NCBI GenBank assembly: GCA_033060915.1
Contig: CM065382.1
Coordinates: forward strand, 2,617,001-2,681,000
Direction of reading: 5' to 3'
Length of the DNA: 64,000 bases
Origin: Euryodendron excelsum
Taxonomy: Eukaryota > Streptophyta > Magnoliopsida > Ericales > Pentaphylacaceae
A program made the translations under genes and the position numbers. Position 1 is the stretch's first letter; each line of letters begins with the position of its first letter. The notes under the pieces are model-generated. The model saw only the letters and a program-made list of their open reading frames with translations. It did no database searches and was not told the origin of the DNA. This document shows, piece by piece, positions 23,108 to 34,603 of this stretch.

Positions 23108-23251
23108 ATGAAAATGGCAGCAAACTCTCTCTCTTTGAGATGTTCGAAGCTCCGGTCATGGCAGCGGTGTCCAAAGCAGATTCGAGAGCAGAAGACACGG
23201 CTTTATATCATATGGAGATGTACGGTGATGCTTCTGTGCTGGCACGACTGA
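23108..23251 (+). CDS. RTFL: DEVIL / ROTUNDIFOLIA-FOUR-like small polypeptide (47 aa)
   Basis: A 47-codon frame opens at ATG 23108 (a second ATG at codon 3 is possible) and stops at TGA 23249-23251. The last 30 residues carry the DVL/RTF domain: a basic stretch (REQKTRLYIIWRC) followed by TVMLLCWHD at the very C-terminus, a near-invariant ending in this land-plant family. Family members sit at the plasma membrane and restrict polar cell proliferation; overexpression shortens and broadens organs in Arabidopsis. The N-terminal 17 residues are variable, as usual. The gene is intronless, preceded by a TATA box at 22988-22996, and followed by a (GA)n repeat at 23321. It is too short for most gene finders. 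Which of the many RTFL paralogues it is cannot be told. Confidence 0.92.
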   Translation: MKMAANSLSLRCSKLRSWQRCPKQIREQKTRLYIIWRCTVMLLCWHD

Positions 23252-24174
23252 TCCTCTTCAACACTTGAAGAGAAGATTGGCTGTGTAGTTGGAAGCATAG
23301 CAGTTACAAAAGATCTGGTTATAGAGAGAGAGAGAGAGAGTGGGGAAGGGTAGTCCGGCTCATTTTATACCTGTATAACAGATAAGATAGCTGAAAATAT
23401 AACACCTCTTTAGATCAGTTTTCTTTTGCTAGTTATGTATATATATAGTTGAAGGTTCATGGGTAACAGCAGATCAGAGAAATTCAAACCAACTTGCACT
23501 TGGATTTGTTAAAGTTCGTAGTTTGTGTTGCTTAGATTTCAAATTAGTACTAGCTCTGGGTGCCCAAGAGGCAATGTTTTTGGAGTTCTAGAACAGTTAT
23601 GGCACCACAGCAGCAAGTTTCCTTCAAATTTGATGAGAATGTCACAAGAAGATCATAATTTATTGTTCAGACACCATGCCAGTTCAAAACATATATACAT
23701 ATATGTGGAACATCATACTTCAGCAAATTTATAAAAAGATCACAATTACCAGGATCTTCTGTCTACATTAAATAGTTCAAGCATTCTTGAAGGCCTATGC
23801 TGGCACACGAGACTCTGAATTTGCAAGAGTCCACCTATCCCCAGAGTTCCACTGCTACCTGTGAAGACCATGGATAACATGAATTTCTTTTTATGCTCAC
23901 TGGTAAAGAACAAAAATTTGCCCAGCAAAAGCTAATGCCGACCGAGTATTCCACTATTATTCAAATTTCGATCTATGCTGTACAGATGGAATATAGAGAG
24001 AGTTATATGCAATCAAGGTAGCCTCCAGGAACTCCTTTGTACATATGAATAAGAGAACAGTGAAATATCCTTGAAGTAGCCATCAAAAATTTATTTAGCG
24101 AAAGAAAATAGAAAGCAGACTTGAATATCAAAACTATATGAGCTCTGTTTCCTAATATCCGCAACGTAGCCAAT
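23252..24174. other. Intergenic between convergent RTFL and CUE genes
   Basis: This holds a (GA)n repeat (23321-23340) and presumably both 3' UTRs. Nothing else is recognised. Confidence 0.5.
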
Positions 24175-27100
24175 TCACATGTAAAATTCGCGGTTGTCAA
24201 AGAATTCCCATCCATCATCCACTAGTGCCTTGCGATCATCTCCTGTTCTCTCCTCGCCAGAGGAAAGCTGGTCATCAACAGAGGGTGTTGGGGTAGTCTT
24301 CTTTGGGGTCTCAGATGACTCAGCTTGTTCAGGGACCTGATCAGGTGCCATGCTCTTTAGGGATGAACTTGAAGAAGCTAAGAGGCAGCTTGTCTGGCTG
24401 GAGGAAAGAGACTTGCTAAGTGGAACACGCTCGTAGAACTTCTCTTTCAGCAACTTCACATCCTGACAAATAACAGATATCTCTCCTCTGCAGAAAAAGA
24501 ATCACTGGTTATAACCTGAGCTTATCCACGACTACATGGCCAGACAATTTTCAAAGGATTTAAAAAGAGGACATAAACAGGTCACCGTGGAAAGACTGAG
24601 GCAAGTGGACAAACAAGAGCATAGAAAGGATAAATAAGACACTAAAGTCAGCAGACCTAAACGTGTTAAAGCTTCTGAAAATGGAGGATCTCATTGTAAA
24701 AAAATGTTGACATCAATACAATCATTCAAGCTCATGTCTTCGACACAACATGGACCAGTGCCCCAGACCAAAACTTGTGGGATTATGGTCTGAAAAAAGG
24801 GTAAAAAATATGCAACATACCGATGCTTACAATTTGAGTTTTATAACAAAATTTCTACAGTAGATAAGAATTTGGGCCTAAAAATAGGCTCCATTTCAAA
24901 CTCAAAAAAAAAATGAAGAAAAGGGAGGAAAAAAGTAGAGTAAAAATAGGGCAAGGGAAGCGCACAAGCAACAACAGCTACCTGAGCCCAAAATGTTGCA
25001 ACTTGTACAACGGATGGATCAAACTGCAAGGATTTGAGGTTATTAGAAACCCTCTCCTCTAATGAGGTTCCACTGCCCATAATTATCATTTGCAAAATCA
25101 ACAGAATCATTATATTTGAAAAAGAGCATTTAAGCCATTTAAGCCATAAAAGCTCCCAGCAAACATAAATGTCCATACGTAAACAGCTAACACTAAAACA
25201 TCTAGCAGCCAGCATGTCAATGGCGCAATTTGAAAGCACAGAACCTGATGCATGTATGCATGTATGCATGTATGTGTGTGGCTAACTCTTAGGGTTGTGA
25301 TAAAGAAAAGATGGAATTGATCCACCAATATATACAATAACTGGACAGTTACTTATCAAAAATGTTAAATAAAATAAAATAACTGGACAGTTATCCCAAA
25401 AGAATAAAAATTAATAATATATAAGATATAAAGAAAAATGGGTAGGACATCACGTTCAAAACTGGTAATCACAATCATCAGAAAATAAGGGGTCATTTTT
25501 ACGTGCTACAATGCTAGATCTAGTGATATCCCTTGATCAAACGTTTTCATGAGGCATCAATCAAAATGAATAGGCTTGGAGTCAAAACCCATGGTGCATG
25601 CAACCCAAACCTAAAAATTTATATGGGAACCACGAAACTTACTGCAATGTGTCAACAACACGACCACGGTCCATGAGGAACTCCCGCAACTGTAATGCAG
25701 AAAGTTAAGAAGAACGAGTCTTGGATTAGAATTATTTCCTTCTGTTCAGATCCACCAAAAGAGTGGTTCTATTATTTACATTAACAGTTAGAAAGAGTTG
25801 CTACCTTGGAATTCTCCTCTGCTTCTTGCTTCAGTAGCTTTGACTCTTGAACCACCTTCTCCATGATGAGCTCTTGCTCAGCAAGTGCATTTCTTGCAGA
25901 CTCTTCCTTTTCCATCCTCTCTTGCTCTGCTGCTTGCCTCTCTTTTTCCACTGCATCCAATCGTTCCTCAAGAGTTTGAGACATCTGCAGTACAGAAAAA
26001 GTACAAAAATTTAGAACTTGCGATCCTGCATTGAGTCATCAACAAGAAACTTATATTCAGTCCATATTATAAGTTGGTTGGCTGTAGATTTAACCTTGAA
26101 ACATATATAAAGTCCATGAAGCAGAGACCTCTTCAGCTGACTTTTTCAACACAGGAAGACAACCTCATATTCTACTAATAAATTCAACATTGCAATCAAA
26201 CTAAAGGCCATAAGCATCTATGTAACATAGCCCTTGAACCAAAACACCCAATAGCATCAGCATGTAATTCAGTAAGATATTGTGACTTAAAGAATAAGCA
26301 AGATATCATGACTACACCAATTCAATTCCTTTAAGAATGCAATACAAAACTAATGACAAAGAAAACTAATATGAATCGGTTATACTGTGTCTGCAAACTA
26401 AACTAAAAAAATGACACCGCAAAGAAGATTTTCTTTCCACCAACAAGACCTTTAAAAAAATTCAGTATATTATGAGTACAGTAGCGTTGCCAGGAATCTA
26501 TAGCACAAAAACTTGGCAGACCTAATAAGCAGATTACACACCCCTCGTTCAACGAGTCACAGGGTTCTGGAAACTCATTGACACAATGACAGATTTAGAT
26601 GTGTCACAAAAGAATAAATAGGTTAAACTAGCAGTTGCTATTAGGAAATCAGCAAACACACCAGAACAACCTTTTTATTGTACACCTTAATTCAAGGTGC
26701 TATATTTGGTATAACTTGTTGCTCCAGGAATAAATCAGTTTAAAGCTAATATAGATTGAGTTGATAAGGGCAAGGGGCTACAATATGTTTGTTGGCAAAA
26801 TGAAGGGCTAAATAGTGCCAGTGAGATATACAACCTCGCCAAGAATCGCGATAGATTTATCCCTTTCATCTGACAAGCTGAACAGGCGAGATTGAAGTTC
26901 CCTTACTTCAGTAGCTAGGATGGCCTTCTCTCCATATACTTCTCCTGCATGCTGCAACAAAGTTAAAGGAAATAGGCCCAATTTTCATCCTAATTAGTCA
27001 AAGCACAACTAATTCTCAAATAATCAATTTCAACTACTATATTGGAGAAACAATGTACAACCATGTCATTTGCTTCTTTTGCATGTCGCAGCATCTGTTT

Positions 27101-29556
27101 AAGGTCCTCCACTCTGGTGAGAATAGCGAAGCCCCCCTTAATAGCTTCCTCCTTGGCTTGTTCTGCAGCTTTCTCTTGAAGTTCCACTTCTCTCATCAAG
27201 CTGATAACTGATTCCATCGTTGAAAACAAGGTTTTCTGCACCATGTTCAATAGTTAGGATCCAAAACCTATCCAGCCCAAAAGGCAACATTTCTAGAAAC
27301 TAACACCCCTTTATTTTTCTCTCTTTCTATCTAAGTGTTTCTTTTTGCATGTATAACAAAACTTCTGAAACTTAGTTGCATTCGCATTCAGATGACTTGA
27401 TCCAACTCTACAACTCAACCCCCAATTTTATTGCTTTTACTCTTCCACTATCACTCCCAGAACAGACTTGGAGTTTGACACAAGATGTTCCTCTATTCTG
27501 ATGAATGCAATTGGAATTTAAATAATCAGGTCTGTCAGTAAGTTTTTGGCTACATGTCTTACATAATTCTGATGAATGCAGTTGGAACTTACATAATCAT
27601 GCCCCTCCTCTCTCCCAACCTAAGGGAGAGAAGAAAAAAAGAAAAATATAAAAAGGTTCCTAATAGCAAAAAGTTACATAAGGGTAACTGTAACTTGCAG
27701 TATTAGTAGCCTATCCAAATTTTATCATAACAAAGAGAGAGAAAAACTAGGAAAATTCGACAATTATAATACCTTGTTATTTCTCGCATCTTCAATGATA
27801 TCCTCGAGTAGATCAATTCTACAAATTTGCCCAGATCGGGTAACTACAGTGTTCAAGGCAGTCTCATTCTCAAAATCAACCATTTCACTAACAGATATGT
27901 CTTTCTTGCACGCAGAATTGGAAGTACCACTTGGTTCTGGTTTCTCATAATCATTCTTTAGCATGCTTTGCACAACTGCTAATTGAAGGCTGCCTTCTGG
28001 AGCATCTGATGTGCATTCTTGAACAAGTGATGGAGCCAGCTGAACCACAGAATTCTCTACCTCCAATTGATTGCCATCAAAACATAATTGTTCCTGATGC
28101 TCTCCTTGGATACCCATATTACAATCACAAGCAGAAGCCGCATCAAAATCTTCCCAATCAGCCAGCAGGTTGCCAGTCAGGATCCCATTGGAACAAATAT
28201 CACCATGCTTAGAAGTGGTTGATGTAAAATGTGAAGTCTGATCTGACCCAACTTTGACACTGCTCGACTCCCTTAGTGAAATGATTTCCCCACTATCAGT
28301 GTTTGAAATGATTTCCCCCCTATCAGTGTTTACATGCACTCTGTTGAGATCATCATCTGCACTATTTTTGTGTATTGTACTGATCGATGTGCCATGGGAG
28401 GTCATATCATGGCCAACTTTGACATCTCTTTCTTTATGATTCCCTAATGAAACAAATTCCTCATTTCGATTATATCCGCATTCTTGATCACGACTGCCAT
28501 TTGCCTCATAATATGATGAACCATTCGGTGTCCCATCATCCAAACATGTAGAATCCACCTGCGGGGTATCCTCCGTAAAACCATGGAGATATGCTTCTTC
28601 CACAGGAACTGAGATCCACAAGTCATGTCAACCACGTTAGTTATAAAAGCTGAGGGACCATGGATTTGACTACGGGAATGATGTAGTTGTATATATGTTC
28701 AATAACTTCAATCTATTCAGGAAACTTAGATGTAAAACAGCATTAGCATTTCAAGTGAACTCAGAGTTCTATATTCTGATGGATCCAGAAAAAAACTCAC
28801 TATAGCTGGAAGAACCAGATGCTGTGGTTCCTTTGGACAGATAAGGGATAACCTCTACAAGAACAACCTCCACAGCTGTATCAACGTCCTTAGAGTGCTC
28901 AAGAGCAACAGCCCTCAGAAGACGAGTATCAACCTGTGCAAATCAACATTAAAAAAGTGCCTCCCAGATGACAATAGAAATTCCACACAACTCTTTTTTT
29001 ATTTATGATATAATTTGTTTTGTGTGTGTGTGTTTTTTGTGGGGTGGGGGGGTGGGGTAGAGGTGGAGATAGTTCAAATGGTCAGTGTCAGTGATGAGAT
29101 ATGTGGCTTCAAGACCCATTATTGAAAAGAATGTCATATGAAATAAAGAGCAGGTTATCAAAAGGATTTTTAAATGATTCAACTAATCTCATTTACTATT
29201 ACTCCATTTAATGCTTCAATTACATTAATCATTGTTCTAATCGTATAATATTCAATTGGAAATTATCTTAGCGAACAAGTATTAGCACCTTATATAAAAC
29301 TATAAACCAAAGATCCTTAAAAGTAATATCACTGAATATACAACATTTAACCACTGCAAACCGGCATCTAAGTTCCAAAATAAATCAAATGTTAATGCTA
29401 ATTACCCACAAACTTTTCAGCATCATAGACTTTCCGCATGCATAAAACAGACAGATTATCTCTAGAAATAAATAAAACGATAACAAATTAGCTTTAGAGC
29501 TCTTATACCCGCGGAAAGACATCCTGCAACACACGATAAACTGAATCGAAACCCAT
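24175..29556 (-). CDS. CUE-domain coiled-coil protein (plant 'ubiquitin system component Cue' family)
   Basis: Eight coding exons on the minus strand join in phase: 29556-29509, 28933-28801, 28608-27773, 27235-27062, 26951-26835, 25984-25805, 25689-25643 and 24487-24175, giving 615 aa. The N-terminus (MGFDSVYRVLQDVFPR, then VDTRLLRAVALEHS and DVDTAVEVVLVEVIP) is a CUE-like ubiquitin-binding helix bundle at about residues 1-50. Residues 60-340 are acidic and low complexity. Residues 340-500 are charged coiled coil (KERQAAEQERMEKEE). The end (ALVDDGWEFFD) is a conserved acidic tail. CUE domains bind mono-ubiquitin; the plant family has no established role that I know of. The start is chosen because it opens the CUE domain. 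A second 5' intron is likely between this exon and transcription start near 30.2 kb. A 27-nt tandem duplication at about 28278-28331 repeats NTD(R/S)GEIIS. Confidence 0.9.
24982..25072 (-). other. Cryptic or poison exon candidate in the last CUE-gene intron
   Basis: A 91-nt block lies between a clean acceptor (GGGCAG) and donor (CAG|GTAGCT). It reads open in the phase left by the preceding exon (H-GTSLEERVSNNLK...FWAQ). Inclusion would shift the final exon out of frame and replace the conserved C-terminus, so the main transcript should skip it. The exon at 24487 continues exactly in frame (QGEISVICQDVK) when the block is skipped. Confidence 0.35.
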
Positions 29557-32121
29557 CTCCCAGAGCTATAAAATCTGCATAAACAAGCAAAAAAGCAATT
29601 TGGAAAATCACTTTACGATAGTATTATTAAGACAAATTCATTAATTGATTCATATCAATAAGTAAACAAAATAGATACAACTTCCAACAAAAAAAAAAAG
29701 AAATCAAGCGACACATAATGATAAAATTGTATTCGAAAGGATTAAAAGAGAACGCACATATGCACACTTGGTTCGAATATGAAATCGATTACGGACAAAC
29801 TTCATTGAAAATCTTTCAATAACTTTCCTGAAAACCCTAGCCCTTTATTCGGTCAACGAAAAAACTAGTAGAAGAAAATAAATGTGTGAAAATTCTCTAC
29901 CGTACACTAAGCCAATCAGTTGAATTGGGCTCACCGGACTGGAGACATCATTGTCCCTAGTCAGGAATAAAAAAATACCAAAGGACACAGAAATAGAAAA
30001 AAAAAATGTTAATTCCTTCTCTCTTCTTTCCTTAACATTTTCTCAGGAAACAATCAAAGACGCGAATATCGACAGCAATCAAGATTACAATTCGATGTAT
30101 ATCACACTCGGATTAACCTAGACAGAAACGATAAGAGGGTTTGAAACAATTGCTACAACCTTCAAGCGTGCTATCGCTATCGAGTCTCAACCTATGAATG
30201 AATGCGAGAGAAACGCAGTGTCCGTCTGGCGAGTGCTAGTCGGTGAGAATGAGGAGTACCCAGCTAAGTTATTGGGTATTGCTGTCAATTTATTAAAGTT
30301 CGTACGACGGAAAGACGTTTTCACTCCCCTGAAGTTTTTGTTTGATACATAAAGTACCCCTCACATATGAGAAAATACCCCCGAGGGCTTTAATTTTTTT
30401 TATTTATTCTTTGGCTAAACGGGTGCGCACACCCCGACTAATTTTGAGCCTTATAAAGCCTTTTTGATTCACATAAATCAAGTAATTACCATATCAAAGA
30501 ATTTAAATACGACTTTAAAGAGTTAATAGTATTTAAAAAGTTTCAAACATAAAATTTTAGAGGGAACAAATCTTCATACCCCTTAGTAGATTTCATACGA
30601 ATTTTTTAATGTCATCCATAAGAGCCTTATCATTTGAAATACTTAGAGGGTGTTTGGATTGCTTCTTAAAAAAATTATAAGTCATAAGTTTAAGTTAATT
30701 TTAAAAAGTTAGTTATTTAAATAATTTTTTCAAACTTAAGTTAATCTAAAAAGCAAAATTTTTCAGTGAAATGCCGTTATTCAAATGCCCCCTTATAAAC
30801 CGTTTCTAAAAAAAAAAGAACAACCATCCAAATTATCAACATTCACATATAATACTTGACTATATTGTGGGCTAAACTCCTATTGCTTTTTATAAAAAAT
30901 ATAGTATAATTTTATGTCAGTTTTAAAAATAAATTTAAATTATTTTTTTAAACTTTTTAGGTGCATTTTTGTCATTTTTTTAAGAGGCTGAACAAATACA
31001 TAGAAAGAAAAATATAAGTCGATCCGAAATTACGGGCACTATCTTCCGAGTTCCTACACCATGGGCCTGCCTAATGCCCGTAAAGACAAAGCCTATATTT
31101 ACAATTCACAGACCCGACTTAAAAAACAAGGCAAAGTGGGCTTCACTCATCCTCAGCTTATATATAGCTCAAATTGGGGCGTTTGGTTGTGGAGAAAATT
31201 TTCAAACACTATTCCCACCTGAAGCAGAGGCCAGCACTGTAAAACCCAGAAATTGTTAAAAAAAAAAACCGCCCGACTCATCTGATCCGACACCAAATCA
31301 ATCAAATTCGATTATTCTATGAGTGAATAATGACTAACCATACTATATTCGATTTGGATATTGAATCTTTATTTATCCGATTCAATCCGATCCGACTCAA
31401 TCCAACACTTAGCATATTAAATTTTATTTTTACCCAACCCGACCATTTCACCCTATAAGCCAAGCCCGGTTCCAAAACTGTGATCGGTTGATCGACGAGT
31501 GACTCTCCCACCCGATCCAAGAACACCAAACTCTAATTCCCTACCTTAGTAAATTTAAATCTTTAATTAAATCCATCCATCGTCCATCTCCAACCCTAGA
31601 ACGATCGCTCGATCGCTCAACCGTCATAATTGGTTCAGTCGACAAGTTACCTGATCTCAGTTATGGTCTTCAGCACTCTCACACCATATCATCTTCAAAT
31701 TGAATAGTCCACATCACACTCTAGAGTTAGTGTTTGGTTTCAATTCACATTTTCAATTTCAAGCCTCGAAGTAGTTTGGCCCGAAGACCTGCAGAGTAGA
31801 CCAGGCCATCGAAAACGATAAACAATGGAGACTCCATGCAAGAGTCATCGAAAAGGTCCTACAGTATTTGTCATGTTGAGTTGTGTTTTTTGATTGTATT
31901 ACTGATATTTGTTCGTATTTTATTCTGTAAGATTAATTTGATGACCATTTATCTATGTATCGAATAGAATTTCGAACTGAATACCAAACAAAAATGATGT
32001 GGTAGTGAAATATTTTAGATTATAAGCATGTTTGATGGGTCTTTCATTTTAAAGTCAAAAAATCCAAATCCTGTATAAAATTTGAATTTTCTATATAGTT
32101 TTTGTTTGTATGGAAGACGCA
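29557..32121. other. CUE-gene 5' region and intergenic
   Basis: Leader and promoter of the minus-strand CUE gene probably lie within 29557-30260. Beyond that the DNA is AT-rich with repeat-like words (GAGGGTGTTTGGATTGC at about 30645, GATCCGACTCAATCC-type at 31380-31410). A short frame beginning METPCKSHRKG at 31825 may be a relic exon but has no support. Confidence 0.45.
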
Positions 32122-32370
32122 GAAATTGGGTTGAAGGGGCCAAGAAAATTTTCTTTTGTTCAAAGGAGGGCTAAGGAATTTTTTTTAATTTTTAGAGGAT
32201 CAATATACTATAGATTATTCTAAATATCCAGAAAGGGTGAAACGAGATTTAAAAATTTTGGAGAGCCAATACACTATTGTATTCTATATTAAAAGTACTA
32301 TAGGGTATAAAGAAAAGATTTCAATTTTGGGGGTTCGTGGCCCCCTCCCAGCCCCCTCCGTCCACCTCTG
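32122..32370. mobile_element. hAT-like repeat, second copy, opposite orientation to 2638-3088
   Basis: Read on the plus strand it matches the minus strand of the 2638-3088 element through GGGTTGAAGGGG, AAGAAAATTTTC, AAAGGAGGG.TAAGGAA and GAGGATCAATA. The right end, complemented, is CAGAGGTGGACGGAGG, the same terminal pattern. The left terminus has lost about 13 bp and no target duplication is visible. Confidence 0.55.
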
Positions 32371-32692
32371 CCTTTACTTGTTGGGGCGGACAGCACATAA
32401 TCGCTTACTAAATTCCATATTCATTTTCTCTTTCAACACAAGGCAATCTATTTTTCTCCTACATGTGAACTGCAGTAAGTTTGGCATTGCAACTGCCATT
32501 TCAGGGCACTTAATACTTCATAGATCAACCACTTGTCACACAAGATGAATGAGGCTTTCTTAACTATCAGAACCTAAACTCCTCCTTTACCTACCACAGC
32601 AGAGTCACTTTCATGGTCATTCTCTCTTTTTTATATCAATCAACCCACAACGTAACCTACCTTGAAGAAATGAGAAGCTTATGAATCACTAG

Positions 32693-32700
32693 TATATAAG
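32693..32700 (+). promoter_or_regulatory. TATA box of the LTP-like gene
   Basis: TATATAAG lies 69 bp before the start codon at 32762, giving a leader of roughly 35-40 nt. Confidence 0.65.
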
Positions 32701-32761
32701 CAGAAAGGACTGCTCAATAACTTCAACCCTTTGGTGCATATTTGCAAAAGAGGAAACGAGC

Positions 32762-33211
32762 ATGGATACAGTTGAGATTCTGAAATTAACATTCTTCACG
32801 ATGATCCTGGTACTTAATCTTAATCCCCAGATGAAGTGCCAGCCATTTCCACAGCTAAGTCATCCTCCTCGTTCCCTCTGCATCTCTCAGTTTGAGATAG
32901 CAAACCAAGCTTGTGCAATGCTGCCATCAACACCTCTCCCTCCCTCACCTTCCCCACCTGATGATGATGGTCGAGACCATGGAAACAGCCATGGGCACCG
33001 ACACAGGCACATGCACAGGCACAGGCACAGGCACAGACATCAAGAATCACCCGTGGAACAGGATTGTTGTAGGTGGTTGAAGGAGATGGACAATGAGTGT
33101 GTGTGTGACCTGCTGGTTCACTTGCCCCCATTCCTTTCCAAGCCAGTTCACAATTACACTCTTGTAGTTTATGAATCATGCATGATTACTTTCCTGTGTG
33201 GTGGGCAATAG
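32762..33211 (+). CDS. Secreted eight-cysteine (LTP / 2S albumin / AAI fold) protein with His/Arg-rich loop
   Basis: This is a single-exon frame of 149 aa. A hydrophobic signal peptide (about residues 8-25, TFFTMILVLNLN) leads to the eight-cysteine motif: Cys40, Cys51, Cys102-Cys103, Cys113-x-Cys115, Cys140, Cys146. That is the spacing order C..C..CC..CxC..C..C of non-specific lipid-transfer and 2S albumin proteins. An extra Cys26 lies near the cleavage point. The loop between Cys51 and Cys102 is swollen to 50 residues, with a Pro/Ser/Asp stretch and then a run alternating His and Arg (about 77-93), encoded by a CACAGG-type hexanucleotide repeat at 33000-33040. Family members bind lipids in the apoplast; the His-rich insert could bind metal, which is inference. 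A TATA box sits at 32693; an AATAAA lies near 33445. Confidence 0.85.
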   Translation: MDTVEILKLTFFTMILVLNLNPQMKCQPFPQLSHPPRSLCISQFEIANQACAMLPSTPLPPSPSPPDDDGRDHGNSHGHRHRHMHRHRHRHRHQESPVEQDCCRWLKEMDNECVCDLLVHLPPFLSKPVHNYTLVVYESCMITFLCGGQ

Positions 33212-34603
33212 GTTTAAACATTGCATTTACTCTCTGTCATGGCTAAATATCCCAAGAAATTTTAGTTTATATTGTCTAGGTTAGTTTATATGTGTAATCA
33301 GACACCCGAAGCAGTAACTAAAGAAAAGTTTGTTCTATGTCTAGCTTTGTAAGTTTGAATTATGGTAACTCATTTTCTCTAAGGAACTTCAGCTGAAACA
33401 TGTGATATTGGGAACATACCATCTGTCTTTATATCAGATCAATGGAATAAATATTTGTATAGAAAATTTCATGATGATGGTCTATTTTTCTTGTTTGCAA
33501 AAAAACTAGAGAAAAATGAAAAAGAGTTGTGAAAACAAAATTTTGTGCAGGTCTTTGCACGGCCAAGACACCTAAGTTGGATTGGCAACTGGCTAGATAA
33601 ATCCATCAGTGGTTTGAAAGACTGTAGAACATGAATTGAACTTCTGAAGGGATCTGAAACTGACAATTTTTTGAGCGAAGGTTGTGGGATGGTTTTGGCA
33701 TTGATCTCACTAGAGAGTTTCAGAATAGGAGCCTAAGAAGAGAGAGAGGGGTACATTTGTTGAGCACTGATGACGAATATGAGTTTGGGATGCTAGCATG
33801 TGTCAATGTATCATCTTGCGGCATCCTTTTTTATTTTTTCTTCTGGATTTCAATACCCGTTTGGTTCGACTAAGCTTTTCTTAGTAGCAGTTTGTTTTAT
33901 TTTGGTATCGAAAAAGCAGCTGTTGTTTTAGCAGTGTTTTTATGTGTTTGGTAACTTGTGTAAAAAGTTGCATTTTGTCAGCTTTTGTAAAACAAGTGTT
34001 TTTTTTTTTTTAAAGAGTAGACAATGAAACACCACACGCACAGAGGAAACCACAAACAGTCTACGGGAGTAAAACAAGCTATTTTAGTAAAGCAATAAAC
34101 TTTTTCAGCTGTTTGATCTTTGATGTGGGAATGACAATATTATCTTTGGATAAGCTACTTTTGTCAGTGTGCTATGTGGTATCCAATGGAAGTTCAAAAG
34201 TAGCTTATATTACAAAATGGGTCTAATTTATTTCATTATAGTATTAGGTAATGATAAATGTTAACAACTAATTGACCTTTCAAAATTTTTATTGTTCCAA
34301 CTAGCAATAACATTGTCACATAATGCTGTTGAAGTTACTCGTGGGGGGAATTAGCTCCTTTTTGTTTTCAATCTAAATCTATAAACCATACTCTTTAGTT
34401 CTTAAAACTCCAAGAGAAAAACCCAAACCCAAACAACCATCCATCAAATGCGCAACTAAGTGAAAGAAACTAACAATTTCATTCCATTGATCACAAACAA
34501 AGATTTGTGTATACAGAAATGCTGGCTCTAACATATTAAGAAGTCCCCTCTCTCTCTCTCTCTCAATGTTGCATTTTGTACAATGTAAGTCATAGCTTGC
34601 TTT
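33212..34603. other. Intergenic between convergent LTP-like and IPT genes
   Basis: No gene is supported. The block 33850-34210 (CCCGTTTGGTT...AAAAAGTTGCATTTTG...) has the look of a decayed transposon of the GTTTGG type, but I could not find matching ends. A (CT)n run lies at 34545-34564, close to the IPT stop. Confidence 0.45.

Noticed and set aside
24841..25337. A separate minus-strand gene of 142 or 75 codons
   Set aside because: The frames lie within the last CUE-gene intron; only the 91-nt block with splice sites merits notice, and it is listed as a candidate exon.
28444..28635. Minus-strand frame starting near 28621-28635 as the start of the CUE protein
   Set aside because: The CUE-domain exons at 29556-29509 and 28933-28801 join in phase to the acceptor at 28608, so the internal ATG is not the start.
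33850..34210. A complete transposon starting CCCGTTTGGTT
   Set aside because: I could not find matching inverted ends or a target duplication.
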